Assembly: GCA_038205755.1 (NCBI GenBank)
Contig: JBBRBN010000004.1
Coordinates: 25,014-89,013 of the forward strand
Reading direction: 5' to 3'
DNA: 64,000 bases
Source of the DNA: JANNWF01 sp038205755
Lineage (GTDB): Bacteria > Pseudomonadota > Gammaproteobacteria > Xanthomonadales > Xanthomonadaceae
Shown here: piece by piece, positions 32,960 to 41,148 of the stretch
Layout of the letters: every line of letters begins with the position of its first letter
Numbering within the stretch: position 1 is the first letter of the stretch
The notes under the pieces: model-generated
Seen by the model: only the letters and a program-made list of their open reading frames with translations
What the model was told of the DNA's origin: nothing
The model's database searches: none
Translations under genes and position numbers: made by a program

Positions 32960-35953
32960 ATGGGGCGGGAGCCGGTTTCACTGGCAGTAACCGGAGCCGC
33001 GGGCTGGACGCCCGATGCGGGGCGAGTGTCGCGCGGCATGCTGGTGCTGGCGGGCAGCACCGCGCCGGAGCTTGCCCGGTCCATCATGGGTTGGGCCTCT
33101 TCCCAGGCGCAGTGCAAAACAGTCCAGCTGTGGTTGGACGGTGAGCGTGGACCGCAGCTGCTGGCACAGATCGGTGACGCTGGCGACAACACGGCAATTG
33201 ATCATGTGCGGCGCTGCCTGATCGAAGCGCAGTCGCAACGCGATGGCCAGCGCTTTTGCGAGATATTGCCGCAGGACGGTCGCAACTACGGCGTGCTGCA
33301 GCTGGACTTCTCCGGCTGTCCGCCCGCCGAGCTGATCGGCCAACTTCCGCTACTGGCCAGCCTGCTCAACCAGCGTCTTCCGGCAGCAATTGAACTTGAT
33401 CGCCTGCATCGGGCGGTGGAGCGACTCGCTGATGCCGAGCGCCTGCAGCGCGCGCTGTATGCGATTGCCGAAACCGCCAGCGCTTCACGCGACATGAGTG
33501 ACCTGCTCCGCGGACTGCACCGGATCGTCGGCGGACTGATGTACGCCGAGAACTTCTTCATTGCGCTGCTTGACCGCAACGGCACCCAAATCCGTTTTGC
33601 CTATTTTTGCGACACGGTCGACGAAGAACCACCGGACTCGGCCACCGGTTACGCGCTGGAGCATTTCCGCGGCTCGTTGACCGCCCATGTGATCATGTCC
33701 GCCGAGCCGTTGATGGGGCCCTCGGAAACCCTCGAGGCCCGGATTGGCGGGTCGACCCACGGCGCCGGTCCGCAAAGTATCGACTGGCTGGGCGTGCCGC
33801 TGAATGCGGGTGGGGAGACCTTTGGCGCGGTGGTGGTGCAGAGCTATCTCGAATCGCAGCGCTATAGCGAGCGCGACCGCGAGCTGCTGAGCTTTGTTGC
33901 CAGCCACATCGCCACCGCGCTGCTGCGCAAGCGGGCCCACGACGAACTTGAGGATCGGGTTGCCGAGCGAACCGACGAGTTGCGTGAGGCCAACCGGCTG
34001 CTCCGCATCGAAGTCGAAGAGCGTCAGCGTGGCGAGCTGCTGCAGGCCGCGTTGTTCCGGATTGCCGAGCTTGGCTCGGCGTCCGACAGCCTGGAGAGCT
34101 TCTACACCTCGCTGCATCGCGTGGTCGGACGGCTGCTGTACGCCGAGAACTTCTACATTGCTCTGCTCAGTTCGTCCGGCGCCGAGATCGAGTTTCCCTA
34201 CTCAGTCGACCAGAACGACGCCCGCCGCCCGTCGCGCAAGCTTGGGCGGGGAATGACCGAGTACGTCCTGCGCACCAGTCAGCCGATACTGGCCGACGAT
34301 GAGGTGCACCAGCAGCTGGCGGAGACCGGCGAGGTCTTCGCCCACGGCGTGGCGGCGCGCACCTGGCTCGGGGTCCCGCTGATTTGTGAAAGTGGCACGG
34401 TTGGCGTGTTGGCGGTGCAGTCCTATGACGACGTGCATCGTTACACCCGTCGCGACCAGGAGCTGCTGACGTTTGTCTCCTACCACATCGCCAATGCGCT
34501 GGAGCGCAAGCGCGCGGCCGAGCGGCTGCGGCTGGCCAACACCGAGCTTGAGCGGCGCGTCGCTGAGCGCACCGAGGCGCTGTTTGCCGCCAATCGCGAT
34601 TTGCGACTGCAGATCGCCGAGCGCGAGCGTTTCGAGCGCCAGCTGCAGTTTGCCGCCAGTCACGACGCGCTGACCGGGTTGCCAAACCGGATCAGCTTCC
34701 AGCGCCGCATGACCGACGTGATGCGCCTGTATCGCGCTGACGGTGATCGGCGTTTTGCGGTCCTGTTCCTCGATCTCGACCGCTTCAAGGTCATCAACGA
34801 TTCGGTCGGCCATCTGGTCGGCGACGACCTGTTGAAGGAAGCGGGCAACCGCATCGCCGGCGTGGTCGGGGACTGCGGCATGGTTGCGAGGCTGGGTGGC
34901 GACGAGTTCGCGATCCTGATCGAGCCGTTACGCGTTGACAGCGAGGCTGTCGAGCTGGCTGACCGCATCATCGCCGCGCTCGACGAGCCGATCCGGGTCG
35001 CCGGCAAGGAGCTGTTCACCTCGGCCAGCATCGGCATCACGGTGGCGCGCGCGCACTACAGCAATCCCGATGAGCTGTTGCGCGACGCCGATGTCGCCCT
35101 GTACCGCGCCAAAGCCAAGGGGCGCCGCTGTCACGAGATGTTTGATGAGGAGCTGCGCCGGCTGGCGCTGCATCGTCTGGAGGTCGAGGGCAACCTGCGC
35201 CGGGCGCTGGTGCGCAACGAGTTCGAGCCGCTGTTCCAGCCGATCCTGGCGCTCGACGGCGGCCATGTGATCGGTTACGAAGCGCTGGTTCGCTGGCGCC
35301 ATCCGCAGGGCGGACTGCTGGCCCCGGCCGATTTCCTGTCGATCGCAGAGGAATCCGGGCTGGCCGAGGCGATCGACTGGCAGGTCTACGAGTTGGTGCT
35401 GGCCCAGGGCTGGGCGCTGCGCGAGTCAGGCGCCTACGTCAGCATCAACGTCGGTGCCCGGCATTTTCGCAGCGCCCGTTTCGTGCCCGACCTGCTGCGG
35501 CTGGTCGAGCGCTATGAGTTCCCGCCCTCCCAGCTGTGCGTCGAAATCACCGAGCGCACCCTGCTGGAGGATCCGGACCAGGCGCGCGAGCTGATGCGCG
35601 AGCTGCGCGGCAGCGGCATGCGGCTGGCGCTCGACGACTTCGGCACCGGGTTTTCGTCACTCAGCTACCTGCACCAGTTCCCGCTGGATGTCCTGAAGGT
35701 CGACCGCGCGTTCGTGGTCGCTCTGAGCGCCGACAGCGGCCGCAATGCCCAGGCCGTGCTGCGGGCGATCTGCTCGCTGGGCCGCTCACTGGGCATGCAT
35801 GTTGTCGCGGAGGGCATCGAAACCCAGCGTCAGCTGGAGACACTGCGGCTGCTTGGCTGCGACTACGGCCAGGGCTTTCTGTTTTCGAAGCCGCGACCAC
35901 TGCAGGATCTGTTGGCGGAAAGCGGCTTCATGCCGAGCCAACCGTCAGGATGA
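32960..35953 (+). CDS. Diguanylate cyclase/phosphodiesterase with two GAF domains
   Basis: 997 residues, predicted cytoplasmic, c-di-GMP turnover. An unrecognised N-terminal ~150 residues precede two tandem GAF domains with near-duplicate openings (HRIVGGLMYAENFFIALL and HRVVGRLLYAENFYIALL), each followed by a coiled coil (VAERTDELREANRLL; VAERTEALFAANRDL). Then come GGDEF (RLGGDEFAIL, residues 646-650) and EAL (YEALVRW, 774-776). EAL catalytic residues are intact (EITERTLL, DDFGTGFSSL, LKVDRAF, EGIET). No RxxD inhibitory site precedes GGDEF. ATG 32960 is chosen for its gaaaggggg SD. Confidence 0.93.
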   Translation: MGREPVSLAVTGAAGWTPDAGRVSRGMLVLAGSTAPELARSIMGWASSQAQCKTVQLWLDGERGPQLLAQIGDAGDNTAIDHVRRCLIEAQSQRDGQRFCEILPQDGRNYGVLQLDFSGCPPAELIGQLPLLASLLNQRLPAAIELDRLHRAVERLADAERLQRALYAIAETASASRDMSDLLRGLHRIVGGLMYAENFFIALLDRNGTQIRFAYFCDTVDEEPPDSATGYALEHFRGSLTAHVIMSAEPLMGPSETLEARIGGSTHGAGPQSIDWLGVPLNAGGETFGAVVVQSYLESQRYSERDRELLSFVASHIATALLRKRAHDELEDRVAERTDELREANRLLRIEVEERQRGELLQAALFRIAELGSASDSLESFYTSLHRVVGRLLYAENFYIALLSSSGAEIEFPYSVDQNDARRPSRKLGRGMTEYVLRTSQPILADDEVHQQLAETGEVFAHGVAARTWLGVPLICESGTVGVLAVQSYDDVHRYTRRDQELLTFVSYHIANALERKRAAERLRLANTELERRVAERTEALFAANRDLRLQIAERERFERQLQFAASHDALTGLPNRISFQRRMTDVMRLYRADGDRRFAVLFLDLDRFKVINDSVGHLVGDDLLKEAGNRIAGVVGDCGMVARLGGDEFAILIEPLRVDSEAVELADRIIAALDEPIRVAGKELFTSASIGITVARAHYSNPDELLRDADVALYRAKAKGRRCHEMFDEELRRLALHRLEVEGNLRRALVRNEFEPLFQPILALDGGHVIGYEALVRWRHPQGGLLAPADFLSIAEESGLAEAIDWQVYELVLAQGWALRESGAYVSINVGARHFRSARFVPDLLRLVERYEFPPSQLCVEITERTLLEDPDQARELMRELRGSGMRLALDDFGTGFSSLSYLHQFPLDVLKVDRAFVVALSADSGRNAQAVLRAICSLGRSLGMHVVAEGIETQRQLETLRLLGCDYGQGFLFSKPRPLQDLLAESGFMPSQPSG

Positions 35954-35969
35954 GCGCGGGTCGCCGCAA

Positions 35970-36905
35970 TCAATGGGCGCCTGCGGCAGGGTCACTGCCT
36001 CCGCCACCGAACAGCTGACCAAGATCGATCCGGTCGAACCGGTAGCGCTGGCCACACATTTCACAGGCGATTTCGGCCGCCTGGTCTGGCTGGCCAGAGG
36101 CTGCCGCCAACGCCTCGTCTGGCCCCAGCTGCAGCAGCACGCTGGCAACGCGCTCGCGCGAGCACGAGCAGCCAAAGCGCAGCGGCTGGGTGCCGAGCAG
36201 GCGCACGCCGTCCTCGTGATAGAGACGCAGCAGCAGCTCCATCGGGTCCGATCCCAGCAGCTCGTCGGCGCCCAAGGTCTCGAACAGCGCCTGGGCGCGC
36301 GTCCAACCATCGACATCGCGGCTTTCGCCGGGCAGTTGCTGGAGCATCAGACCGGCTGCATGGTCGTGGTCGGCGGCGAGAAGGACGCGGGTTGGCAGCT
36401 GTTCTGACTGCGCGAAATAGCCTTCGAAGGCGCGGTCGAGGCGTTCGCTGTCGAGGCCGACCAGGCCCTGATAGCGCGTGCTGTCGGTAGCTCCGGGCGG
36501 CAGAGTGTCGATGGTGATCGCCAATAGCGCGTCGCGGCCGAAATCCCGCGGCGTGAGGAGGTCGGGCAGCGGGTCGTTCCAGAGCGCGATGCCGCGCAGG
36601 CTGCCGCTGCTGGAGTACTCCGAGAACAGCGTGCGCAGCGCGCCGGTGCCCTTGATCTGGATGCCCAGCCGCCCATGAATCTTGCTGTGCCCGCTGAACA
36701 GCGCCGCAGCGGCCACCGTCTGGCCGAGCAGATCGCGCACCGCAGCCGGGTAGGCGTTGCGTTGCGCGATACTGCGCCAAGCGTCGCCAAGCTGGACCAG
36801 CACGCCGCGCACACCGGAGCGCTCGATGATGAAGCGCAGCAGTCCGTCGGAGTGAAGCGGCGGTGACGGGATCACCGGCCCCACCCGCCAGCTTGCGCCG
36901 CGCAT
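35970..36905 (-). CDS. hslO: Hsp33 redox-regulated chaperonin
   Basis: A holdase chaperone activated by oxidation. About 311 residues. The C-terminal zinc switch is intact: GCSCSRERV (CxC) and CEMCGQRY (CxxC). The substrate-binding domain shows VRGVLVQLGDAW, GQTVAAAALFSGHSKIHGRLGIQIKG and HDHAAGLMLQQLPG. The N terminus is uncertain. ATG 36905 gives a leader longer than usual, and GTG 36875 (then IPSPPLHSDGLLRF) would match E. coli better. An ATG at 36938 is also in frame. Confidence 0.93.
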   Translation of the reverse strand: MRGASWRVGPVIPSPPLHSDGLLRFIIERSGVRGVLVQLGDAWRSIAQRNAYPAAVRDLLGQTVAAAALFSGHSKIHGRLGIQIKGTGALRTLFSEYSSSGSLRGIALWNDPLPDLLTPRDFGRDALLAITIDTLPPGATDSTRYQGLVGLDSERLDRAFEGYFAQSEQLPTRVLLAADHDHAAGLMLQQLPGESRDVDGWTRAQALFETLGADELLGSDPMELLLRLYHEDGVRLLGTQPLRFGCSCSRERVASVLLQLGPDEALAAASGQPDQAAEIACEMCGQRYRFDRIDLGQLFGGGGSDPAAGAH

Positions 36906-37060
36906 GGTTCGGGAATGCTGTTCAGACAGGCGGCGCACATGGCTGGCTCACGAATTGGAAAGTCGGAAGTATCCCAGAGCGGGCGCCGGCACCGCGTGTT
37001 GCCGCATCGCAGCTGTTGCGGCGGACTTGCTGCGCCACGCCACTGCGGGGCTGGCGGCTG

Positions 37061-37810
37061 ATGCGCCCTGCAATCAAGGCAGCGGCGCGCAGCCGGCCAG
37101 CCGGCTGGCGCCGTTTGCTGCGCCTGCTGCCGATCCTGTTCTTTGTGCCGCTGCTGTTCAGCGTGCTGCAGGTGCTCGCGCTGCGCTGGCTGGAGCCGCC
37201 AACCAGCATGATGATGATTGAGCGCGGATTCGAACTGCGCGCCCAGAATCGCCCGGACACGCTGGATTTCCGCTGGCGCGACTGGGACGAGCTGTCGTCG
37301 GCTCTGGCGATAGCCGTGGTGGCCGCCGAGGATCAGCGCTTTCCGCAGCACCAGGGCTTTGACACCGAGGCGATCCGCGAGGCCTGGTCGCGCTACCGGC
37401 AGGGCGGTCGTTCGCTGCGCGGTGGCTCGACCCTGTCGCAGCAGGTGGCCAAGAACCTGTTCCTGTGGAGCGGCCGCAGCTGGCTGCGCAAGGCGTGCGA
37501 GGCCTGGTACACGGTGCTGATCGAAGCGCTGTGGTCGAAGCAGCGGATTCTCGAGGTCTATCTGAATATCGCCGAGTTCGGGGACGGCGTGTATGGCGCA
37601 GAAGCCGCCGCGCAGCGCTTCCTGGGCACCTCGGCCCGGGGGCTGACTGCCGTCCAGGCGGCGCGCATGGCGGCGGTTCTGCCCAGCCCACGGCGCTATT
37701 CGGTGGCCGCGCCGGGAGCCTACGTGCGGCGCCGTGCGGCCTGGATCGAAACGCAGGTGCAACAGCTTGGAGGCGCCGGCTACCTGCTTTCGGCTGCGCC
37801 GGCGGAGTGA
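37061..37810 (+). CDS. mtgA: Monofunctional peptidoglycan glycosyltransferase MtgA
   Basis: Polymerises lipid II glycan strands. 249 residues with one N-terminal membrane anchor (~22-44) and a GT51 domain: VAAEDQRFPQHQGFDTEAI (catalytic Glu), RGGSTLSQQVAKNLFLW, KQRILEVYLNIAEFGDGVYG and AARMAAVLPSPRRYSV. No transpeptidase domain. ATG 37061 is chosen because upstream codons of the same frame are poor coding sequence. Confidence 0.95.
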   Translation: MRPAIKAAARSRPAGWRRLLRLLPILFFVPLLFSVLQVLALRWLEPPTSMMMIERGFELRAQNRPDTLDFRWRDWDELSSALAIAVVAAEDQRFPQHQGFDTEAIREAWSRYRQGGRSLRGGSTLSQQVAKNLFLWSGRSWLRKACEAWYTVLIEALWSKQRILEVYLNIAEFGDGVYGAEAAAQRFLGTSARGLTAVQAARMAAVLPSPRRYSVAAPGAYVRRRAAWIETQVQQLGGAGYLLSAAPAE

Positions 37811-37858
37811 GCGGCCAGCTCGGGTAGCATGGCCGGCCGGGCACATCGAAGGTATTTC

Positions 37859-38908
37859 ATGGCGCAGTCGCTGGCGGTGGTGGTTCCCGCCTACAACGAG
37901 GCGGAAGTGCTGGCGCGTTTCCACGCGCGGCTGGCTGCTGTGCTGGACGGGCTGAGTCTCGACAGCAGCGTGATCTACGTGGACGACGGCAGTCGTGATG
38001 CCACCTGGCAGATCATGGCCGCGCTGGCTGCCGCCGACCCGCGGGTGCGGGCGATCCGACTGAGTCGCAACTTTGGCAAGGAGCTGGCGCTGACTGCGGG
38101 ACTGGACGCAGCCGATGCCGACGCGGTCATCGTGATCGATGCCGATCTGCAGGATCCGCCTGAGTTGATTCCAGATTTCATTGCGCGCTGGCAGGAGGGC
38201 TTCGACGTGGTGTTCGGAACCCGCCTGGCGCGGGACGGCGAGTCGTGGCTGAAACGGACGTCGGCGGCGGCGTTCTACCGGGTGATGGCGCGCCTGTCAT
38301 CGACCCCGATTCCGGCCGACACCGGCGACTACCGTCTGCTGTCGCGGCCGGCGATCAACGCGCTGCGCGGGGTGCGCGAGCGCCACCGTTTCATGAAGGG
38401 CCTGTTCGCCTGGGTTGGCTTTCGACAGTGCGAGCTGCCCTTTCGGCGTGACGCCCGCCAGGCCGGACTGAGCAAGTTCAACTACTGGAAGCTGTGGAAC
38501 TTCGCGCTTGATGGCATCACTTCGTTTTCTACCGTACCGCTGCGGCTGGCGACCTATGTCGGGCTGGTTACCGCCGCACTGGCCTTCACCTACGGCACAT
38601 GGACCCTGCTGAAGACCCTGCTGTGGGGCGATCCCGTCGCCGGCTACCCGTCGCTGATGTCGGTGGTGCTGTTTCTTGGAGGCGTGCAGCTGGTGGCGCT
38701 GGGCATCATTGGCGAGTACCTCGGCCGCCTGTTCGACGAGGTCAAGCAGCGGCCGCTGTATCTGATCCAGCAACGCTGTGGCGGCGGCCCGTCTGCCGCC
38801 GTCGGGGACGCCCGGGATGTGCGTCGACTGGCGAGCGGTCTATTATCGGCAACGGTCAGTCCAACGGGAGAAGACGATGCGCACAGTCAACCAGCTGCTC
38901 GATGGTAA
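37859..38908 (+). CDS. Family 2 glycosyltransferase, polyprenyl-phosphate type
   Basis: 349 residues. A GT2 domain (VVVPAYNEAEVLARF, IYVDDGSRD, SRNFGKELALTAGLDAADADAVIVIDADLQDPPE, DTGDYRLLSRPA) is followed by two C-terminal transmembrane helices (~235-255, ~270-290), the layout of polyisoprenyl-phosphate sugar transferases (DPM1/ArnC/GtrB-like). The exact sugar is unknown. ATG 37859 has gaagg seven bases upstream. The 3' end overlaps the next gene by 32 bp, so the last ~11 residues are read in two frames. Confidence 0.9.
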   Translation: MAQSLAVVVPAYNEAEVLARFHARLAAVLDGLSLDSSVIYVDDGSRDATWQIMAALAAADPRVRAIRLSRNFGKELALTAGLDAADADAVIVIDADLQDPPELIPDFIARWQEGFDVVFGTRLARDGESWLKRTSAAAFYRVMARLSSTPIPADTGDYRLLSRPAINALRGVRERHRFMKGLFAWVGFRQCELPFRRDARQAGLSKFNYWKLWNFALDGITSFSTVPLRLATYVGLVTAALAFTYGTWTLLKTLLWGDPVAGYPSLMSVVLFLGGVQLVALGIIGEYLGRLFDEVKQRPLYLIQQRCGGGPSAAVGDARDVRRLASGLLSATVSPTGEDDAHSQPAARW

Positions 38909-39305
38909 GGGTAGGCAGATCATTGCGATCGCTCCTTCCGCCCCCGTACTGGAGGCGATCCGGCTGATGGCCGAGCACGGGGTCGGTGCGCTGCTGGTCA
39001 TGGAGGGCACGCGCCTCGCCGGCATACTCTCCGAGCGCGACTATGCCCGCAAGGTGATCCTCAAAGGCCGCTCGTCCGGCGACACTCGGGTCGAGGAGAT
39101 CATGACCAGCGATGTAAAGACGGTTGGGCCTGATCGCAGCGTGCATGGCTGCATGAAGACGATGACCGAGTCGCGGATCCGCCATCTGCCGGTGGTGGAC
39201 AACGGCATCGTGGTTGGCATGCTGTCGATCGGCGATCTGGTCAAGGCCGTCATCGAAGATCAGCAGCAGGAGATCAACCAGCTGCAGCAATACATCGCCG
39301 GCTGA
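38877..39305 (+). CDS. CBS domain pair protein
   Basis: 142 residues made almost wholly of two CBS domains (about 8-60 and 70-128): VLEAIRLMAEHGVGALLVME...GILSERDYARKVILKGRSS, and VEEIMTSDVKTVGPDRSV...RIRHLPVVDNGIVVGMLSIGDLV. Such proteins bind adenine nucleotides and are often regulators. The C-terminal helix EDQQQEINQLQQYI is typical of this subgroup. A gggagaag SD is present. It overlaps the glycosyltransferase 3' end. Confidence 0.92.
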   Translation: MRTVNQLLDGKGRQIIAIAPSAPVLEAIRLMAEHGVGALLVMEGTRLAGILSERDYARKVILKGRSSGDTRVEEIMTSDVKTVGPDRSVHGCMKTMTESRIRHLPVVDNGIVVGMLSIGDLVKAVIEDQQQEINQLQQYIAG

Positions 39306-39346
39306 TTGGGCGTGCGCGACAGGCGGCTGCGCGCTGCCGTCGCTCA

Positions 39347-39883
39347 ATGAACCCGTCAGCCATCGAAGCGCTGATCAGGCGCTTCGCCAGCCGCGTGCGG
39401 GCGCAGATCGCCGGTCATCGGCTTGATCGATACGGCATCGACCCCGCCGATGTCGAGCAGGACGTGCACATTCGCCTCTGGAAGGCACTCGAGCGTGACC
39501 CGAATGCGCTGCTTCCCGCGTCTTATATCCAGAAGGTAGTTGCCAGCGTGCTGGTCGACGCCGTTCGCCGAGCCAGCCTGCGCACCACCGAGGTGCTGCC
39601 CGAGGACGACGCGGCCGGTTTCTGGGAGCCCGCCGCAGGTGATCCAAGGCCGGATCGCTGGGCGGCGGAATCGCGTCAGCTGGATCGGGTCGCGGCAGCC
39701 ATTGCCGAGATTCCGGAGCGGCGACGACGGCCGCTGCAGCTTTACCTTCAGGGCTATACCGTTCCCGAACTGGCCGACCTGTGCGAGCTGACCTTCGATG
39801 CCGCGCGCAAGCTGGTTTACCGGGGGCTCGCAGAAACCAAGCAACGCCTGCGTGACGCCGGCGAGGAAGGATTCGATGACTGA
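39347..39883 (+). CDS. ECF-like sigma factor
   Basis: 178 residues. Region 2 is degenerate but visible (RYGIDPADVEQDVHIRLWKAL, SYIQKVVASVLVDAVRRA), and region 4 is clear (IPERRRRPLQLYLQGYTVPELADLCELTFDAARKLVYRGL). It overlaps the following membrane protein gene by 8 bp. No promoter of ECF type is obvious in the 41 bp after the CBS gene, so it may be co-transcribed. Confidence 0.82.
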   Translation: MNPSAIEALIRRFASRVRAQIAGHRLDRYGIDPADVEQDVHIRLWKALERDPNALLPASYIQKVVASVLVDAVRRASLRTTEVLPEDDAAGFWEPAAGDPRPDRWAAESRQLDRVAAAIAEIPERRRRPLQLYLQGYTVPELADLCELTFDAARKLVYRGLAETKQRLRDAGEEGFDD

Positions 39884-40400
39884 CGCCGCACTCAAGCACG
39901 CCTACCGCCGTTTGACCGCCAGAGCCGCTGCCGCTCCGCTGGACGTCGACGCCCTCGCTGCGCTGGCAGATGGCTCGGGTCCGTCCGCTGGCCGCGACGC
40001 GCGACTGGCAGACGTGGCTGAATGTGCTCGCAACGCCGACCTGCTGCGCGTCCTGCGCGCGGTGGCGGCGGATGCGGCAGCGCTCGACGAAGCCATCCAG
40101 CGCGAGCGTCGCCCGGCCCGCGTTGGGCGGCCGGCCGCACGTCCTCGGCGCTGGATGGCGGTGGCTGCCAGCGTGGCGCTGGCCGGCGTGGTGGCGCTGG
40201 CGATGTATTCACCAGCGACCGTCGACGAGGGCAGCGCCAGTCTTGAGGCCGAGGCAGGCGAGTCAGGTCTGGCCGCCGCAGGCGACAGCGCGGCGACCGA
40301 CCGCGGGAAAATCATGCTGGCGTCTTTCGAAGCCGAGTCCGCCACGTCCACGGCGCCAACGGCGGCGCCAAAGATCTTTATTGGCGATTTCGATTCCTGA
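39876..40400 (+). CDS. Putative anti-sigma factor, single-pass membrane protein
   Basis: 174 residues. A helical N-terminal domain (RLADVAECARNADLLRVLRAVAADAAALDEAI) precedes one transmembrane helix (~91-110, WMAVAASVALAGVVALAMY) and an acidic low-complexity tail ending KIFIGDFDS. No named family recognised. The 8-bp overlap with the sigma gene and the topology suggest an anti-sigma role. There is no visible HxxxCxxC zinc motif, though Cys and His are few anyway. Confidence 0.62.
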   Translation: MTDAALKHAYRRLTARAAAAPLDVDALAALADGSGPSAGRDARLADVAECARNADLLRVLRAVAADAAALDEAIQRERRPARVGRPAARPRRWMAVAASVALAGVVALAMYSPATVDEGSASLEAEAGESGLAAAGDSAATDRGKIMLASFEAESATSTAPTAAPKIFIGDFDS

Positions 40401-40428
40401 TCCGGGTCAGCCCGGGGCGGCAGATGAT

Positions 40429-41061
40429 CTAGCCCGTCACCTGCGAGTACACAGCCACGTAGTGGCAGGCGCTGCCCAGAATCACAAAGCCGTGCCAGAT
40501 CGCGTGGGCGTAGGTCAGCCGGCTCAAGTAGAACAGTGTGCCCGCGGTGTAGGCGATGCCGCCAGCCAACAGCCAGCCGAGTGTCCAGGTTGACAGCAGC
40601 CGCAGCATCGGTTCGATGGCGACCAGTGCAGTCCAGCCCATGCCGATATAGATGGCCGTCGACAGTCGCTTGAAGCGGCCGGTGAAGTAAAGTTTGAAGA
40701 CGCAGCCGATCAGCGCCATGCTCCAGACCAGTCCCAGCAAGGTCCAGCCCCACGGCCCGCGCAGTCCCACCAGCGCAAACGGCGTGTAGGTGCCGGCGAT
40801 CAGCAGGTAGATGGCGCAGTGATCGAAGACTTTCAGCCGTGCTTTGGCGGCCGCATGCGGGATCGCGTGGTACAGGGTCGAGGCCAGGTACAGAAGCAAC
40901 AGGCAGGCGCCGTAGACAACGGCAGCGGTCAGCTGCCAGCCGTCACCGAACAGGACCGCCAGCGTGATCAATACCGAGGCACCCGCCAAGGCCGCGGCAG
41001 CGGCCAAGCCGTGGGTCAACGCGTTGGCGACTTCCTCGCGCAGCGAGTAAGTGGGAGACAT
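40429..41061 (-). CDS. Hemolysin III family protein (TrhA/PAQR type)
   Basis: 210 residues with seven transmembrane helices. Family motifs: REEVANALTHGLAAAAA near the N terminus, STLYHAIPHAAAKARLKVFDHCAIYLLIAGTYTPF, and the C-terminal HAIWHGFVILGSACHYVAVY with the zinc-coordinating His set. Members are linked to membrane energetics rather than proven haemolysis. ATG 41061 (MSPTYSLRE) preferred over an in-frame start 15 bp upstream. Confidence 0.93.
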   Translation of the reverse strand: MSPTYSLREEVANALTHGLAAAAALAGASVLITLAVLFGDGWQLTAAVVYGACLLLLYLASTLYHAIPHAAAKARLKVFDHCAIYLLIAGTYTPFALVGLRGPWGWTLLGLVWSMALIGCVFKLYFTGRFKRLSTAIYIGMGWTALVAIEPMLRLLSTWTLGWLLAGGIAYTAGTLFYLSRLTYAHAIWHGFVILGSACHYVAVYSQVTG

Positions 41062-41148
41062 GGATCCCGGGCCCAATGGCGGGCCACCATGGTGCCTGAT
41101 GATCCGCGACGGCGTTGCTTGGGTTGCGTCAATCCGGGACGTCGGGCG

